From contig JAFXEX010000026.1 in assembly GCA_017520825.1 (NCBI GenBank), positions 62,001-126,000 on the forward strand: a DNA stretch of 64,000 bases, in the 5' to 3' direction. The stretch's first letter is position 1; every line of letters starts with the position of its first letter. Shown piece by piece: positions 16,701 to 24,640 of this stretch. Source of the DNA: Clostridia bacterium (GTDB lineage: Bacteria; Bacillota; Clostridia; Oscillospirales; SIG627). Below the pieces are notes generated by a model, which was not told where the DNA came from, made no database searches, and saw only the letters and a list, made by a program, of their open reading frames with translations. The position numbers were made by a program, and so were the translations under genes.

Positions 16701-16964
16701 ATGAAAATGTTATCCTTGGGCATAGGAAATATGGTTGCCTGCGACAGAATAGTGTGCATCGTGTCGCCCGACACGGCTCCGGTAAAAAGACTGGTGCAGG
16801 ACGCCAAGGACGAGGGCAGAGCTATCGACGTAACGGGAGGGAAGAAAACTCTTTCCGTTATACTCACCGATTCAGACCACGTAATTCTGTCAAAGATAAA
16901 ACCGCAAAGGCTGAGAGAAGCCATAAACTCAAACGACGATAGCGCCGTTGAGAGCGAAGAATAA
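16701..16964 (+). CDS. remA: RemA-like DNA-binding regulator (DUF370)
   Basis: 87 residues starting MKMLSLGIGNMVACDRIVCI. It matches RemA of Bacillus subtilis (GNxxxxxRxxxIVSPxxAPxKR, DSDHVILS), an oligomeric DNA-binding protein that activates matrix exopolysaccharide and osmoprotection genes there. The TTG at 16695 is in frame, but ATG 16701 fits the family and the GGGAG site. The location between yicC and gmk is the conserved one. In this genome it is a candidate activator of the exopolysaccharide locus at 41402-64000; that is only inference. Confidence 0.93.
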   Translation: MKMLSLGIGNMVACDRIVCIVSPDTAPVKRLVQDAKDEGRAIDVTGGKKTLSVILTDSDHVILSKIKPQRLREAINSNDDSAVESEE

Positions 16965-16983
16965 AGCAAAGGAAGGGATTTAT

Positions 16984-17619
16984 ATGAGTGAAAGAGGAAA
17001 GGTCCTGATAGTATCGGGATCTGCAGGAAGTGGAAAATCCACAGTTCTTACGCCCTTTAAATCGGGAGAAATACAACCCTTTGTTTTTTCGGTTTCGGCT
17101 ACCACCAGAAAGCCACGACCAGGTGAAACGGACGGACGTGACTATCTTTTCGTTACAAAGGAACGCTTTGAGGAAATGATAGAAAAGGGCGAGCTGATAG
17201 AGCACACCACCTTCAACGGAAACTATTACGGAACACCCAAGGCACCTCTTGAAAAGCAAATTTCCGAGGGCAAGGTGGTAATCCTTGAAATAGAGGTGGA
17301 CGGCGCCGAGCAGATTATGGGCCTTTTTGATAAAAACGATTTGATTTCAGTGTTCCTGTCACCCCCCGATTATAAAACTCTTGAGGCGAGATTGAGAGGA
17401 CGGGGAACCAATACCGAGGCAGACATAACCGAAAGGCTTGAAAGAGCCAAGGTGGAGCTGGAGTTTTCAAGACTCTACACCAATATACTTATCAACTATA
17501 ACGACAGAGCCGACGAGGTCACCGAGGCGATTAAAAAAATCGTCAAGGGCGAATCAGTGAGCAGTCTTGACATATATTGCGAAAGCACAGACGAATTAAT
17601 GAAGAAGTTTTACAATTAA
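16984..17619 (+). CDS. gmk: Guanylate kinase
   Basis: 211 residues; phosphorylates GMP to GDP with ATP. The P-loop is SGSAGSGKST near the N-terminus. GMP-binding residues are in SATTRKPRPGETDGRDY, and LEIEVDGAEQI and RLRGRGTNTEADITERL (lid) follow. The usual form of the 'DG' segment is LDIDVQGA; here it is EIEVDGA. ATG 16984 has an AAGGAAGGGATTTAT site; an in-frame TTG upstream (16948) lies inside remA and is rejected. Confidence 0.97.
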   Translation: MSERGKVLIVSGSAGSGKSTVLTPFKSGEIQPFVFSVSATTRKPRPGETDGRDYLFVTKERFEEMIEKGELIEHTTFNGNYYGTPKAPLEKQISEGKVVILEIEVDGAEQIMGLFDKNDLISVFLSPPDYKTLEARLRGRGTNTEADITERLERAKVELEFSRLYTNILINYNDRADEVTEAIKKIVKGESVSSLDIYCESTDELMKKFYN

Positions 17620-17658
17620 AAACGAAAATAAATCAACTTAATAAGGAGATATACTATT

Positions 17659-17904
17659 ATGATGAACGAACCTTCAATCGAAAAACTTACACAAAACGGC
17701 GTAAACCGTTACCAGGTATGTATTGCAACTGCTAAAATTGCTCGCGAGATAATCGACGAGTATAACGCAGAGGCTGCAAAGATAACTGCTCAGGCAGAAA
17801 ACGGCATTGCCGTTAAAAAGCCCGTGCACGACGATAAGCCTGTAAAAACGGCAGTTCAGGCTATCGAAAGAGGCGATTATAAAATTATCGTTCCCGAAGA
17901 ATAA
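17659..17904 (+). CDS. rpoZ: RNA polymerase omega subunit
   Basis: 81 residues. It has the omega signature SIEKLTQNGVNRYQVCIATAKIAREI, used for binding and folding the beta' subunit, and a C-terminal KPVKTAVQAIERGDYKI. The gene sits after gmk, as in most Firmicutes, with an AAGGAGATATACT site. Its end is followed within two bases by the promoter of the purine operon. Confidence 0.95.
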   Translation: MMNEPSIEKLTQNGVNRYQVCIATAKIAREIIDEYNAEAAKITAQAENGIAVKKPVHDDKPVKTAVQAIERGDYKIIVPEE

Positions 17905-17906
17905 TA

Positions 17907-17935
17907 TTGACAAAAGTCCTGCTTTGTGGTAAAAT
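17907..17935 (+). promoter_or_regulatory. Promoter of the purine operon
   Basis: TTGACA (17907-17912), 17-base spacer, TAAAAT (17930-17935). Transcription would start about 17942, at the 5' edge of the riboswitch. Read-through from rpoZ is also possible because no terminator lies between. Confidence 0.72.
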
Positions 17936-17942
17936 TATTGTA

Positions 17943-18090
17943 GAGATTTCCGTTCTGTAACTGACGGATAACCTGATGGCTTGATGGCCTTGGGTTTGAT
18001 GCGAATTGACGCAGGGAAGCAGGACGATATATTGTGCCGACCGTCTGGGCAGTCCCCTGTTTACAAGGGACTGCCCTGCTCTTTTTTTGG
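17943..18090 (+). promoter_or_regulatory. ZTP (pfl) riboswitch with transcription terminator
   Basis: The 3' core CCGTCTGGGCA (18041-18051) matches the pfl consensus CCGCCUGGGCA. The 5' core ACTGACGG (17960-17967) matches the consensus CUGGCGG. The two form the expected pseudoknot, GACGG (17963-17967) with CCGTC (18041-18045); relative to consensus a G-C pair is replaced by A-U, a compensatory change. A 10-bp terminator stem follows (18047-18056 with 18067-18076) and then seven T. Its 5' arm overlaps the aptamer core, so binding of ZTP/ZMP (AICAR ribotide) should block termination and switch on purE. ZTP accumulates when 10-formyl-folate is short, which fits this operon. Confidence 0.85.
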
Positions 18091-18125
18091 GGCAGACGGA
18101 AGGAGTATAACGAAAAGGAGAACTT

Positions 18126-18617
18126 ATGAAAAAAGTAGCTATCGTAATAGGCTCGGACAGTGATATGCCCGTTGCCGAAAAGGCGTACAACACTCTGAAG
18201 GAGCTGGACATTCCGGCAACGGTACATATACTTTCTGCTCATCGCACTCCCGGGGAGGCAAGAGAGCTGGCAGTAAACGCAAGAGCCAACGGCTACGGCG
18301 CAATTATTGCCGCGGCAGGTATGGCTGCCCACCTTGCAGGTGCAATTGCAGCAAATACTACCCTCCCCGTTATAGGAATTCCCGTAAAATCGGGTGATTT
18401 GGGTGGTATGGACGCATTGCTTTCAACGGTTATGATGCCGTCGGGCATTCCCGTTGCAACCGTAGCTATCGGTGGTGGAGTAAACGCGGCGTTACTGTGC
18501 GCCCAGATTTTCGCAGTTACCGACAAGACTCTTGAAGAAAAGCTGGCGCAAAAAAGAGCCGATAATACCAAGGCAGTTTTAGAAAAAAACAAAGCAGCTG
18601 CCGAAAGATTTAACTAA
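18126..18617 (+). CDS. purE: 5-(carboxyamino)imidazole ribonucleotide mutase / AIR carboxylase
   Basis: 163 residues with the substrate-binding motifs GSDSDMP (N-terminus) and SAHRTP. It makes CAIR in de novo purine synthesis. No purK is found in the window, so it is open whether it works as class I mutase (needs PurK) or as class II direct carboxylase. The late segment [11 protein letters not shown] differs from the common class I form. It is the first gene after the riboswitch; the Shine-Dalgarno is AAAAGGAGAACTT. Confidence 0.96.
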   Translation: MKKVAIVIGSDSDMPVAEKAYNTLKELDIPATVHILSAHRTPGEARELAVNARANGYGAIIAAAGMAAHLAGAIAANTTLPVIGIPVKSGDLGGMDALLSTVMMPSGIPVATVAIGGGVNAALLCAQIFAVTDKTLEEKLAQKRADNTKAVLEKNKAAAERFN

Positions 18618-18654
18618 AGTAAAAAAACAAATGAAATATAAAGGAGAAAAAACC

Positions 18655-19344
18655 ATGGCAATGACAAAGCTCTACACAGGCAAGACAAAGGACGTATTTC
18701 AGCTTGACAACGGTAACGTGCTTCTCAAATTTAAGGACGATTGCACAGGAAAAGACGGAGTGTTTGACCCCGGCGAAAATTCCGTTGGACTTACCATAGA
18801 CGGCGTTGGAAAGGTAAACCTTAAAATGTCGGTTTACTATTTTGAAAAGCTCAAAGAGGCAGGAATCAAGACCCATTACGTTTCTGCAGATATAGATAAC
18901 GTTACAATGGAAGTGCTTCCCGGAAAGGTATTTGGTAAGGGACTTGAGGTAATTTGCCGTAGAAGAGCAGTCGGAAGCTTTTTCCGTCGTTACGGCGAAT
19001 ATGTAGAAGAGGGTGCAGAGCTTCCTTACTACGTTGAAATGACCTTCAAGAACGACGCAAAGGGCGACCCCCTTGTAACCAAGGACGGACTTGCAGTGCT
19101 TGGCGTTATGAGCGAAAAGCAGTACGACGATATCCGTGATATGACACAGAAGATTACAAAAATCATTGCAGACGACCTTGCAGAGCTTGGTCTCGACCTT
19201 TATGATATTAAGTTTGAATTCGGCTACAACGGTGACGAGGTAATCCTCATCGACGAAATCGCATCCGGTAATATGAGAGTTTACAAGGACGGCGTATACG
19301 TTGATCCCATGAGCCTTTCCGACCTTTTTTTCTCGGTAAGATAA
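18655..19344 (+). CDS. purC: SAICAR synthetase
   Basis: 229 residues from ATG 18655 (AAAGGAGAAAAAACC). It ligates aspartate to CAIR with ATP. Motifs: [12 protein letters not shown] near the start (the family's LYEGKAK element), [27 protein letters not shown] and a final [10 protein letters not shown]. It lacks the common C-terminal KDxxR segment, so it belongs to a variant subfamily. An in-frame ATG at 18631 adds eight residues but has no ribosome binding site. Confidence 0.96.
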   Translation: MAMTKLYTGKTKDVFQLDNGNVLLKFKDDCTGKDGVFDPGENSVGLTIDGVGKVNLKMSVYYFEKLKEAGIKTHYVSADIDNVTMEVLPGKVFGKGLEVICRRRAVGSFFRRYGEYVEEGAELPYYVEMTFKNDAKGDPLVTKDGLAVLGVMSEKQYDDIRDMTQKITKIIADDLAELGLDLYDIKFEFGYNGDEVILIDEIASGNMRVYKDGVYVDPMSLSDLFFSVR

Positions 19345-19356
19345 AAAGGCGGTTTT

Positions 19357-20781
19357 ATGGGAGGATTTTTTGGACTGTCATCTAAAAGGGACGCAGTTTC
19401 AGACGTTTTCTTCGGTACCGACTACCATTCTCACCTCGGCACACGCCGTGCCGGTATGGTGTCCTGGGACAGAGAGGACGGTTTTATAAGAGATATACAT
19501 AACATAGAAAAAGCGCCCTTTAGAACTAAATTTGACAACGTGCTTACCGAAATGAAGGGAACTTCCTGCATCGGCGTAATAAGTGACTCGGACCCACAGC
19601 CTCAGCTTGTGCGCTCGGGACTTGGCACCTACGCCGTTGCCACGGTAGGCAGAATAAATAACGTTGAAGAAATAATAGAAAAGTATTTTCATAGCCGTGG
19701 TGGATACCACTTCGACTCTTTGAGTGGTGGAAAGGTAACCGTCACCGAGTTGATTTCGGCGTTGATTGACATAAAAGAGGACTTCGTCGAGGGAATAAAA
19801 TTCGCCCAGAGCGTTATAGACGGCACGGCGATGATACTTATCCTCAAGGCAGACGGCTCGATAATTGCTGCCCGTGACAAATGTGGACGCCTGCCTCTGT
19901 CTATCGGACGTGACGAGGACGGCTACTGCGCTGCCTTCGAAACCTATTCCTTCACAAAGCTTGGCTACGAAAAGGTACGCGACCTTGCCCCCGGTGAAAT
20001 AGCAGAGCTTACTCCCGACGGCGTGACCGTGCTTTTTGAGGGACACAAGTGCAAGAAAATGTGCTCCTTTTTGTGGGCTTACTACGGATACCCGGCTTCA
20101 ATCTACGATGGAGTGAGCGTAGAGGTTATGAGAACCAGAAACGGCGAAATAATGGCTGAAAACGACGCAAAGAGCAAAACGCCCGAGCTTGACTCGGTTT
20201 CGGGCGTGCCTGATTCCGGAACGCCTCACGCTATTGGCTACGCCAATCGCTCAAAGGTTCCGTTTACAAGACCTTTTATAAAATATACGCCTACCTGGCC
20301 ACGCTCCTTTATGCCTTCAAGCAAGGCGCAGAGAATGAAAATTGCCAGAATGAAGCAAATCCCCGTACACGATTTTATCGAGGGAAAGAAGATGCTTTTG
20401 GTTGACGATTCCATCGTCAGAGGAACACAGCTTCAGGAAACCGTAGAGTTTCTTTATGAAAACGGAGCAAAAGAAGTGCATATGCGCTCTGCTTGCCCCC
20501 CTATAATGTACGGCTGTAAGTTTTTGAACTTTACTCGGGCGTCGTCGGAATACGATTTTATTGCGCGCCGTATAATCCTTGAGCTTGAAGGCGAGGAAGG
20601 CGAAAAGTATATAAGCGAGTATTCTGACCCACACACAGAGAGAGGAAAGAGGCTTCGCCAGAAAATATGCGAAAAGTTTGGCTTTGCTTCTCTTGAATAT
20701 CAGACCCTTGAGGGCATCGTGAAGGCAATCGGCTTTGACGAGGATCAGCTTTGTACTTATTGCTGGACAGGCAAGGAATAA
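19357..20781 (+). CDS. purF: Amidophosphoribosyltransferase lacking the glutaminase cysteine
   Basis: 474 residues. The C-terminal phosphoribosyltransferase half is intact, with the PRPP loop LLVDDSIVRGTQ (about residues 347-358). The N-terminal Ntn-glutaminase fold is present (FGTDYHSHLGTRRAGM), but the protein starts MGGFFGL where active enzymes have a mature N-terminal Cys (CGxFG). The nucleophile is therefore replaced by Gly. ATG 19357 with AAAAGGCGG upstream is the only plausible start. I recall the same MGGFFG form in Bacteroides and Clostridia homologues, so it is a subfamily, not a random error. Such an enzyme would use free ammonia or another ammonia donor to make phosphoribosylamine. 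Confidence 0.93.
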   Translation: MGGFFGLSSKRDAVSDVFFGTDYHSHLGTRRAGMVSWDREDGFIRDIHNIEKAPFRTKFDNVLTEMKGTSCIGVISDSDPQPQLVRSGLGTYAVATVGRINNVEEIIEKYFHSRGGYHFDSLSGGKVTVTELISALIDIKEDFVEGIKFAQSVIDGTAMILILKADGSIIAARDKCGRLPLSIGRDEDGYCAAFETYSFTKLGYEKVRDLAPGEIAELTPDGVTVLFEGHKCKKMCSFLWAYYGYPASIYDGVSVEVMRTRNGEIMAENDAKSKTPELDSVSGVPDSGTPHAIGYANRSKVPFTRPFIKYTPTWPRSFMPSSKAQRMKIARMKQIPVHDFIEGKKMLLVDDSIVRGTQLQETVEFLYENGAKEVHMRSACPPIMYGCKFLNFTRASSEYDFIARRIILELEGEEGEKYISEYSDPHTERGKRLRQKICEKFGFASLEYQTLEGIVKAIGFDEDQLCTYCWTGKE

Positions 20782-20823
20782 AGACATAAAAATATATAAG
20801 TTCTTAAAGAACGAGGAGTAGAA

Positions 20824-21870
20824 ATGGAATACAAATCAAATTCTGAAAGCTATGCAGCAGCAGGCGTTGATATAACGGCAGGCTACAAGGCTGTAGAGCT
20901 TATGAAATCACATATAGCTCGCACACAGACGGCAGGCTCAATGACCGACATCGGAGGCTTCGGCGGTCTGTTCGTGCCCAGCCTTGCAGGAATGAAAAAT
21001 CCCGTGCTGGTAAGTGGTACAGACGGCGTTGGCACAAAGCTGAAAATTGCATTTTTAATGGATAAGCACGATACCGTAGGTATTGACTGCGTTGCAATGT
21101 GCGTAAACGACGTTATCTGCTGTGGTGCAGCACCTATGTTCTTTCTCGACTATATTGCCTGTGGCAAAAACGTGCCCGAGCGCATTGCTGAGATAGTTTC
21201 TGGTGTTGCCGAGGGATGCGTAATGTCGGGTGCAGCGCTTATCGGTGGAGAAACTGCCGAAATGCCCGGCTTTTACCCCGTTGAGGAATACGACCTTGCA
21301 GGCTTTGCCGTAGGTATCGTTGACAGAGAAAAGGTTATAGACAATACGAAAATGGCAGAGGGCGACGTTGTTATCGCGCTTCCCTCATCCGGCGTTCACT
21401 CAAACGGCTTTTCTCTGGTGAGAAAGGTGTTTGACGTGGAGAACGCAGACCTTAAAACACCGTTGGCAGAGCTTGGTGGAAAGAGCCTCGGCGAAGCTCT
21501 TCTCACACCTACCAAAATATACGTAAAGCCCGTTCTTGCCCTTCTTGAAAAGGTTGACGTAAAGGGAATATCTCACATTACAGGCGGTGGCTTCTACGAG
21601 AACATTCCCCGTTCTATTCCTGACGGACTTTGCGCAGAGATCAAGAAGAGCGACGTTCGTGTGCTTCCTCTCTTTGACCTTATCGCAAAGACCGGCAACA
21701 TTCCCGAGCGTGATATGTTCAACACCTTCAATATGGGTGTTGGTATGAGCATCGTGGTTCCTGCCGAGCAGGTGGATACGGCTCTCGAAATATTGAAGGC
21801 AAACGGCGAGGATGCTTACGTTATCGGTAAGATAGTCAAGAACGCAGAAGAAAAGATAAAGCTTGTATAA
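20824..21870 (+). CDS. purM: AIR synthetase (phosphoribosylformylglycinamidine cyclo-ligase)
   Basis: 348 residues, ATP-dependent closure of FGAM to AIR. Family motifs: [20 protein letters not shown] (N-terminus), [58 protein letters not shown] and [11 protein letters not shown]. Length is normal. Ribosome binding site AACGAGGAGTAGAA. A dispersed repeat separates it from purN. Confidence 0.97.
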   Translation: MEYKSNSESYAAAGVDITAGYKAVELMKSHIARTQTAGSMTDIGGFGGLFVPSLAGMKNPVLVSGTDGVGTKLKIAFLMDKHDTVGIDCVAMCVNDVICCGAAPMFFLDYIACGKNVPERIAEIVSGVAEGCVMSGAALIGGETAEMPGFYPVEEYDLAGFAVGIVDREKVIDNTKMAEGDVVIALPSSGVHSNGFSLVRKVFDVENADLKTPLAELGGKSLGEALLTPTKIYVKPVLALLEKVDVKGISHITGGGFYENIPRSIPDGLCAEIKKSDVRVLPLFDLIAKTGNIPERDMFNTFNMGVGMSIVVPAEQVDTALEILKANGEDAYVIGKIVKNAEEKIKLV

Positions 21871-22050
21871 GCGAAGCCATTGCTTCGCAAATGAACAATT
21901 AACAATGCACAATGCACAATTGTGGACAATTTCGCTGTGCGAAATTTTCTTCGATTGAAAATTTGCCAGAGGCAAATTAACATTAACTGTGCATTGTGAA
22001 TTGTGCACTGTGCATTGATAAGTTTTCACCCAAAAGACACGCCGTAAAAC
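21871..22050. repeat. Dispersed structured intergenic repeat, copy B, between purM and purN
   Basis: It starts with a perfect hairpin GCGAAGC-CATT-GCTTCGC (21871-21888), which falls directly after the purM stop. Then a left arm of ACAATGCACAATGCACAAT type, hairpin 1 (AATTTCGC-TGT-GCGAAATT, 21928-21946), hairpin 2 (AATTTGCC-AGA-GGCAAATT, 21960-21978) and a right arm of TGTGCATTGTGAATTGTGCA type. The arms are roughly inverse, so the whole can fold as one large stem enclosing both hairpins. It is the second copy of the element at 15363-15480; the left arm is missing there. No coding function. Confidence 0.87.
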
Positions 22051-22071
22051 AACGTAACGAAAGAGAAGTAT

Positions 22072-22677
22072 ATGAAAAAGACGAGAATAGCAGTATTCGT
22101 TTCGGGTGGAGGAACGAATTTACAGGCGCTTATAGACGCTGAAAAAAGAGGCGAGCTTCCAAGTGGAGAAATAGCCCTTGTGCTTTCCAACGTACAGTCG
22201 GCATACGCTCTCACAAGAGCCGAAAATGCCGGCATTAAGGGAGTATGGGTATCCAAAAAGGAACTTGGCAGTCAAGAGGCATTTGAGGAAAAGGTGGTAG
22301 AAATACTCACCCAGGAGAAAATAGACCTTATCGTTCTTGCAGGCTTTATGTCCATACTTACGAAAAGCTTTACGGATCGCTATGCAGATCGCATAATTAA
22401 TATTCATCCGTCTCTTATACCCTCCTTCTGTGGAAAGGGCTATTGGGGACTCCACGTGCATGAGGCGGCGCTTGAAAAGGGTGTAAAGGTTACGGGCGCA
22501 ACGGTGCATTTCGTCAACGAAATTCCCGACGGTGGAAAAATCATAATGCAAAAGGCAGTTGAGGTAGAGGAGGGCGACACCCCCGAAATACTTCAAAAGC
22601 GTGTAATGGAGCAGGCAGAATGGATAATCTTGCCCAAGGCAACCGAAAAAATTGCACGCGAAATAGCAAATAAGTAA
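22072..22677 (+). CDS. purN: Phosphoribosylglycinamide formyltransferase
   Basis: 201 residues; transfers formyl from 10-formyl-tetrahydrofolate to GAR. The N-terminus IAVFVSGGGTNLQALIDA is the GAR-binding loop. INIHPSLIPSFCGKG holds the catalytic Asn-His (usually NIHPSLLP), and the segment NEIPDGGKIIMQ replaces the common DxGPII form. It follows the repeat element with an AACGAAAGAGAAGTAT site. Confidence 0.96.
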   Translation: MKKTRIAVFVSGGGTNLQALIDAEKRGELPSGEIALVLSNVQSAYALTRAENAGIKGVWVSKKELGSQEAFEEKVVEILTQEKIDLIVLAGFMSILTKSFTDRYADRIINIHPSLIPSFCGKGYWGLHVHEAALEKGVKVTGATVHFVNEIPDGGKIIMQKAVEVEEGDTPEILQKRVMEQAEWIILPKATEKIAREIANK

Positions 22678-22698
22678 CTTAATGAAAAGGAGAATAAA

Positions 22699-23421
22699 AT
22701 GGCTTTGTACGATTTGAAAAAATTGCTCTCAGAAAACTCATATCCCGGCAGAGGTATAGTAGTGGGAAAGAGTGTTGACGGAAAAAAAGCAATGATTGCT
22801 TACTTCATTATGGGCAGAAGTGAAAACAGCCGTAACAGAATTTTTGAAAGATTTGAGGGTGGTATGCGTACCAAGGCCTATGACGAATCAAAGCTCGTTG
22901 ACCCCAGCCTTATAATCTATAATCCATATCTTTCACTGCCCAATGCAGATATTGTTACCAACGGTGATCAGACCGATACCGTGTATAACTACGTAAAGGA
23001 GCACGGAGAAGACGGCTTTGCCTTTGAAAAAGCCCTTCATACAAGAGAGTTTGAGCCCGACGCTCCCAACTTTACTCCCAGAATTTCTGCAATGCTTTAT
23101 TACGGAGATAATTGTTTCAATTATAAGATGTCAATTCTTAAGAGTGCGAATGGGGACGGAAGCGTTTGTAACCGATACTTCTATTCGTATACTCCAAGAA
23201 ACGGATACGGACATTTTATTCACACCTATAAATGCGACGGGAATCCCATTCCCTCGTTCTACGGCGAGCCCGAGGAGGTTGCCCTTCCCAACAGTGCAGG
23301 CGAATTGGCAAGTATTATTTGGTCAAATCTTAACGAGGACAACAAGGTGTCGCTTTTCGTAAGAGAGGTTGACCTGGAAACAGGTAAGGCAAACGAATTT
23401 ATATTTAATAAAAATAATTAA
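22699..23421 (+). CDS. purO: IMP cyclohydrolase, PurO-like
   Basis: 240 residues resembling the archaeal-type IMP cyclohydrolase (Pfam IMP_cyclohyd), which closes the last ring to form IMP. Recognisable features are YPGRGIVVGKSVDGKKAMIA and YFIMGRSENSRNRIF near the N-terminus, and NPYLSLPNADIVTNGDQTDT. In most bacteria this step is done by the N-terminal half of PurH; here it is a separate, unrelated fold. The next gene codes for the other half-reaction (AICAR transformylase), which makes the assignment consistent. Found in some Clostridia and Bacteroidetes as I recall. Confidence 0.88.
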   Translation: MALYDLKKLLSENSYPGRGIVVGKSVDGKKAMIAYFIMGRSENSRNRIFERFEGGMRTKAYDESKLVDPSLIIYNPYLSLPNADIVTNGDQTDTVYNYVKEHGEDGFAFEKALHTREFEPDAPNFTPRISAMLYYGDNCFNYKMSILKSANGDGSVCNRYFYSYTPRNGYGHFIHTYKCDGNPIPSFYGEPEEVALPNSAGELASIIWSNLNEDNKVSLFVREVDLETGKANEFIFNKNN

Positions 23422-23444
23422 ACCGTCAGGAAAGGAAAAATAAA

Positions 23445-24629
23445 ATGACAGAATTTGAACTTAAATACGGTTGTAATCCCAATCAGAAGCCGTCAAAAAT
23501 ATATATGAGCGATAACTCGGAGCTTCCCATAGAAATACTTAACGGAAAGCCCGGTTACATAAACTTTCTTGACGCGTTTAACTCATGGCAGCTTGTAAAG
23601 GAAATCAAGGAAGCTACGGGTATGGTAGCAGCAACCTCCTTCAAGCACGTCAGCCCCACCTCTGCAGCAGTTGGTAAAAAGCTTCCCGAATCACTTAAAA
23701 AGGCTTGCTTCGTTGACGACGTTGAGGGTCTTGACGATTCACCCCTTGCCTGTGCATATGCAAGAGCAAGAGGAACAGACCGTCAGTCCTCCTTTGGCGA
23801 TTGGATAGCTCTTTCCGATAAGTGTGACGTTACTACTGCAAAAATTATTCAGCGTGAGGTGTCCGACGGCATTATTGCTCCCGATTACGACCCCGAAGCC
23901 CTTGAAATACTTAAATCCAAGAAAAAGGGTGGCTACAATATAGTAAAAATTGACCCCGAATATAAGCCTGCCCCCATTGAACACAAGGAAGTGTTCGGCA
24001 TCACCTTCGAGCAGGGCAGAAACGAGTTCAAGATTAACCGTGAGCTTCTTTCAAATATCGTTACCCAAAACAAAGAGCTTCCCGAGGACAAGGCGATAGA
24101 TTTGATAATCGCTCTTATCACCCTTAAATACACACAGTCCAATTCCGTTTCATACGCTTACGACGGACAGTGCATCGGCGTTGGCGCAGGACAGCAGTCA
24201 AGAATTCTTTGTACCCGTCTTGCAGGAAGCAAGGCTGACCTCTGGCATTTGCGTCAGCACCCCAAGACACTTGCTCTTCCTTTTCTTGACGAGGTTAAGC
24301 GCCCCGAAAGAGATAATTGCATTGATATTTACCTTTCCGACGAGCCCGAAGAGGTGCTTGCCGACGGAGTATGGCAAAGCTTTTTCTCGGTTAAGCCCGA
24401 GCCTCTTACAAAGGAAGAAAAGAGAGCCTACCTTGACTCAATTACAGGCGTAAGCCTTGCGTCAGACGCGTTCTTCCCCTTTGGCGATAACATTGAACGC
24501 GCCAAGAGAAGTGGCGTAAGCTACGTTGCAGAGCCCGGTGGCTCCGTTCGTGACGATCAGGTAATAGAGACCTGCGACAAGTTTGGTATGACTATGGCGT
24601 TCACGGGAATGAGACTTTTCCATCATTAA
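23445..24629 (+). CDS. Stand-alone AICAR formyltransferase
   Basis: 394 residues covering only the AICAR transformylase module of PurH; no MGS-like cyclohydrolase domain precedes it. Typical segments are ELKYGCNPNQKPSKIY, GKPGYINFLDAFNSWQLVKE, TSFKHVSPTSAAVG (with the catalytic Lys-His), KYTQSNSVSYAYDGQ, GVGAGQQSRI and SDAFFPFGDNIE. It uses 10-formyl-tetrahydrofolate to form FAICAR, which the PurO-like enzyme encoded just before would cyclise. Its substrate AICAR ribotide is the riboswitch ligand (as ZMP/ZTP) that controls the operon. Confidence 0.94.
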   Translation: MTEFELKYGCNPNQKPSKIYMSDNSELPIEILNGKPGYINFLDAFNSWQLVKEIKEATGMVAATSFKHVSPTSAAVGKKLPESLKKACFVDDVEGLDDSPLACAYARARGTDRQSSFGDWIALSDKCDVTTAKIIQREVSDGIIAPDYDPEALEILKSKKKGGYNIVKIDPEYKPAPIEHKEVFGITFEQGRNEFKINRELLSNIVTQNKELPEDKAIDLIIALITLKYTQSNSVSYAYDGQCIGVGAGQQSRILCTRLAGSKADLWHLRQHPKTLALPFLDEVKRPERDNCIDIYLSDEPEEVLADGVWQSFFSVKPEPLTKEEKRAYLDSITGVSLASDAFFPFGDNIERAKRSGVSYVAEPGGSVRDDQVIETCDKFGMTMAFTGMRLFHH

Positions 24630-24640
24630 GGAGAGAATAG

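Noticed and set aside
17943..18090. A guanine/adenine (purine) riboswitch before purE
   Set aside because: The conserved purine aptamer loops and junction words are absent, while the ZTP core and its pseudoknot are present.
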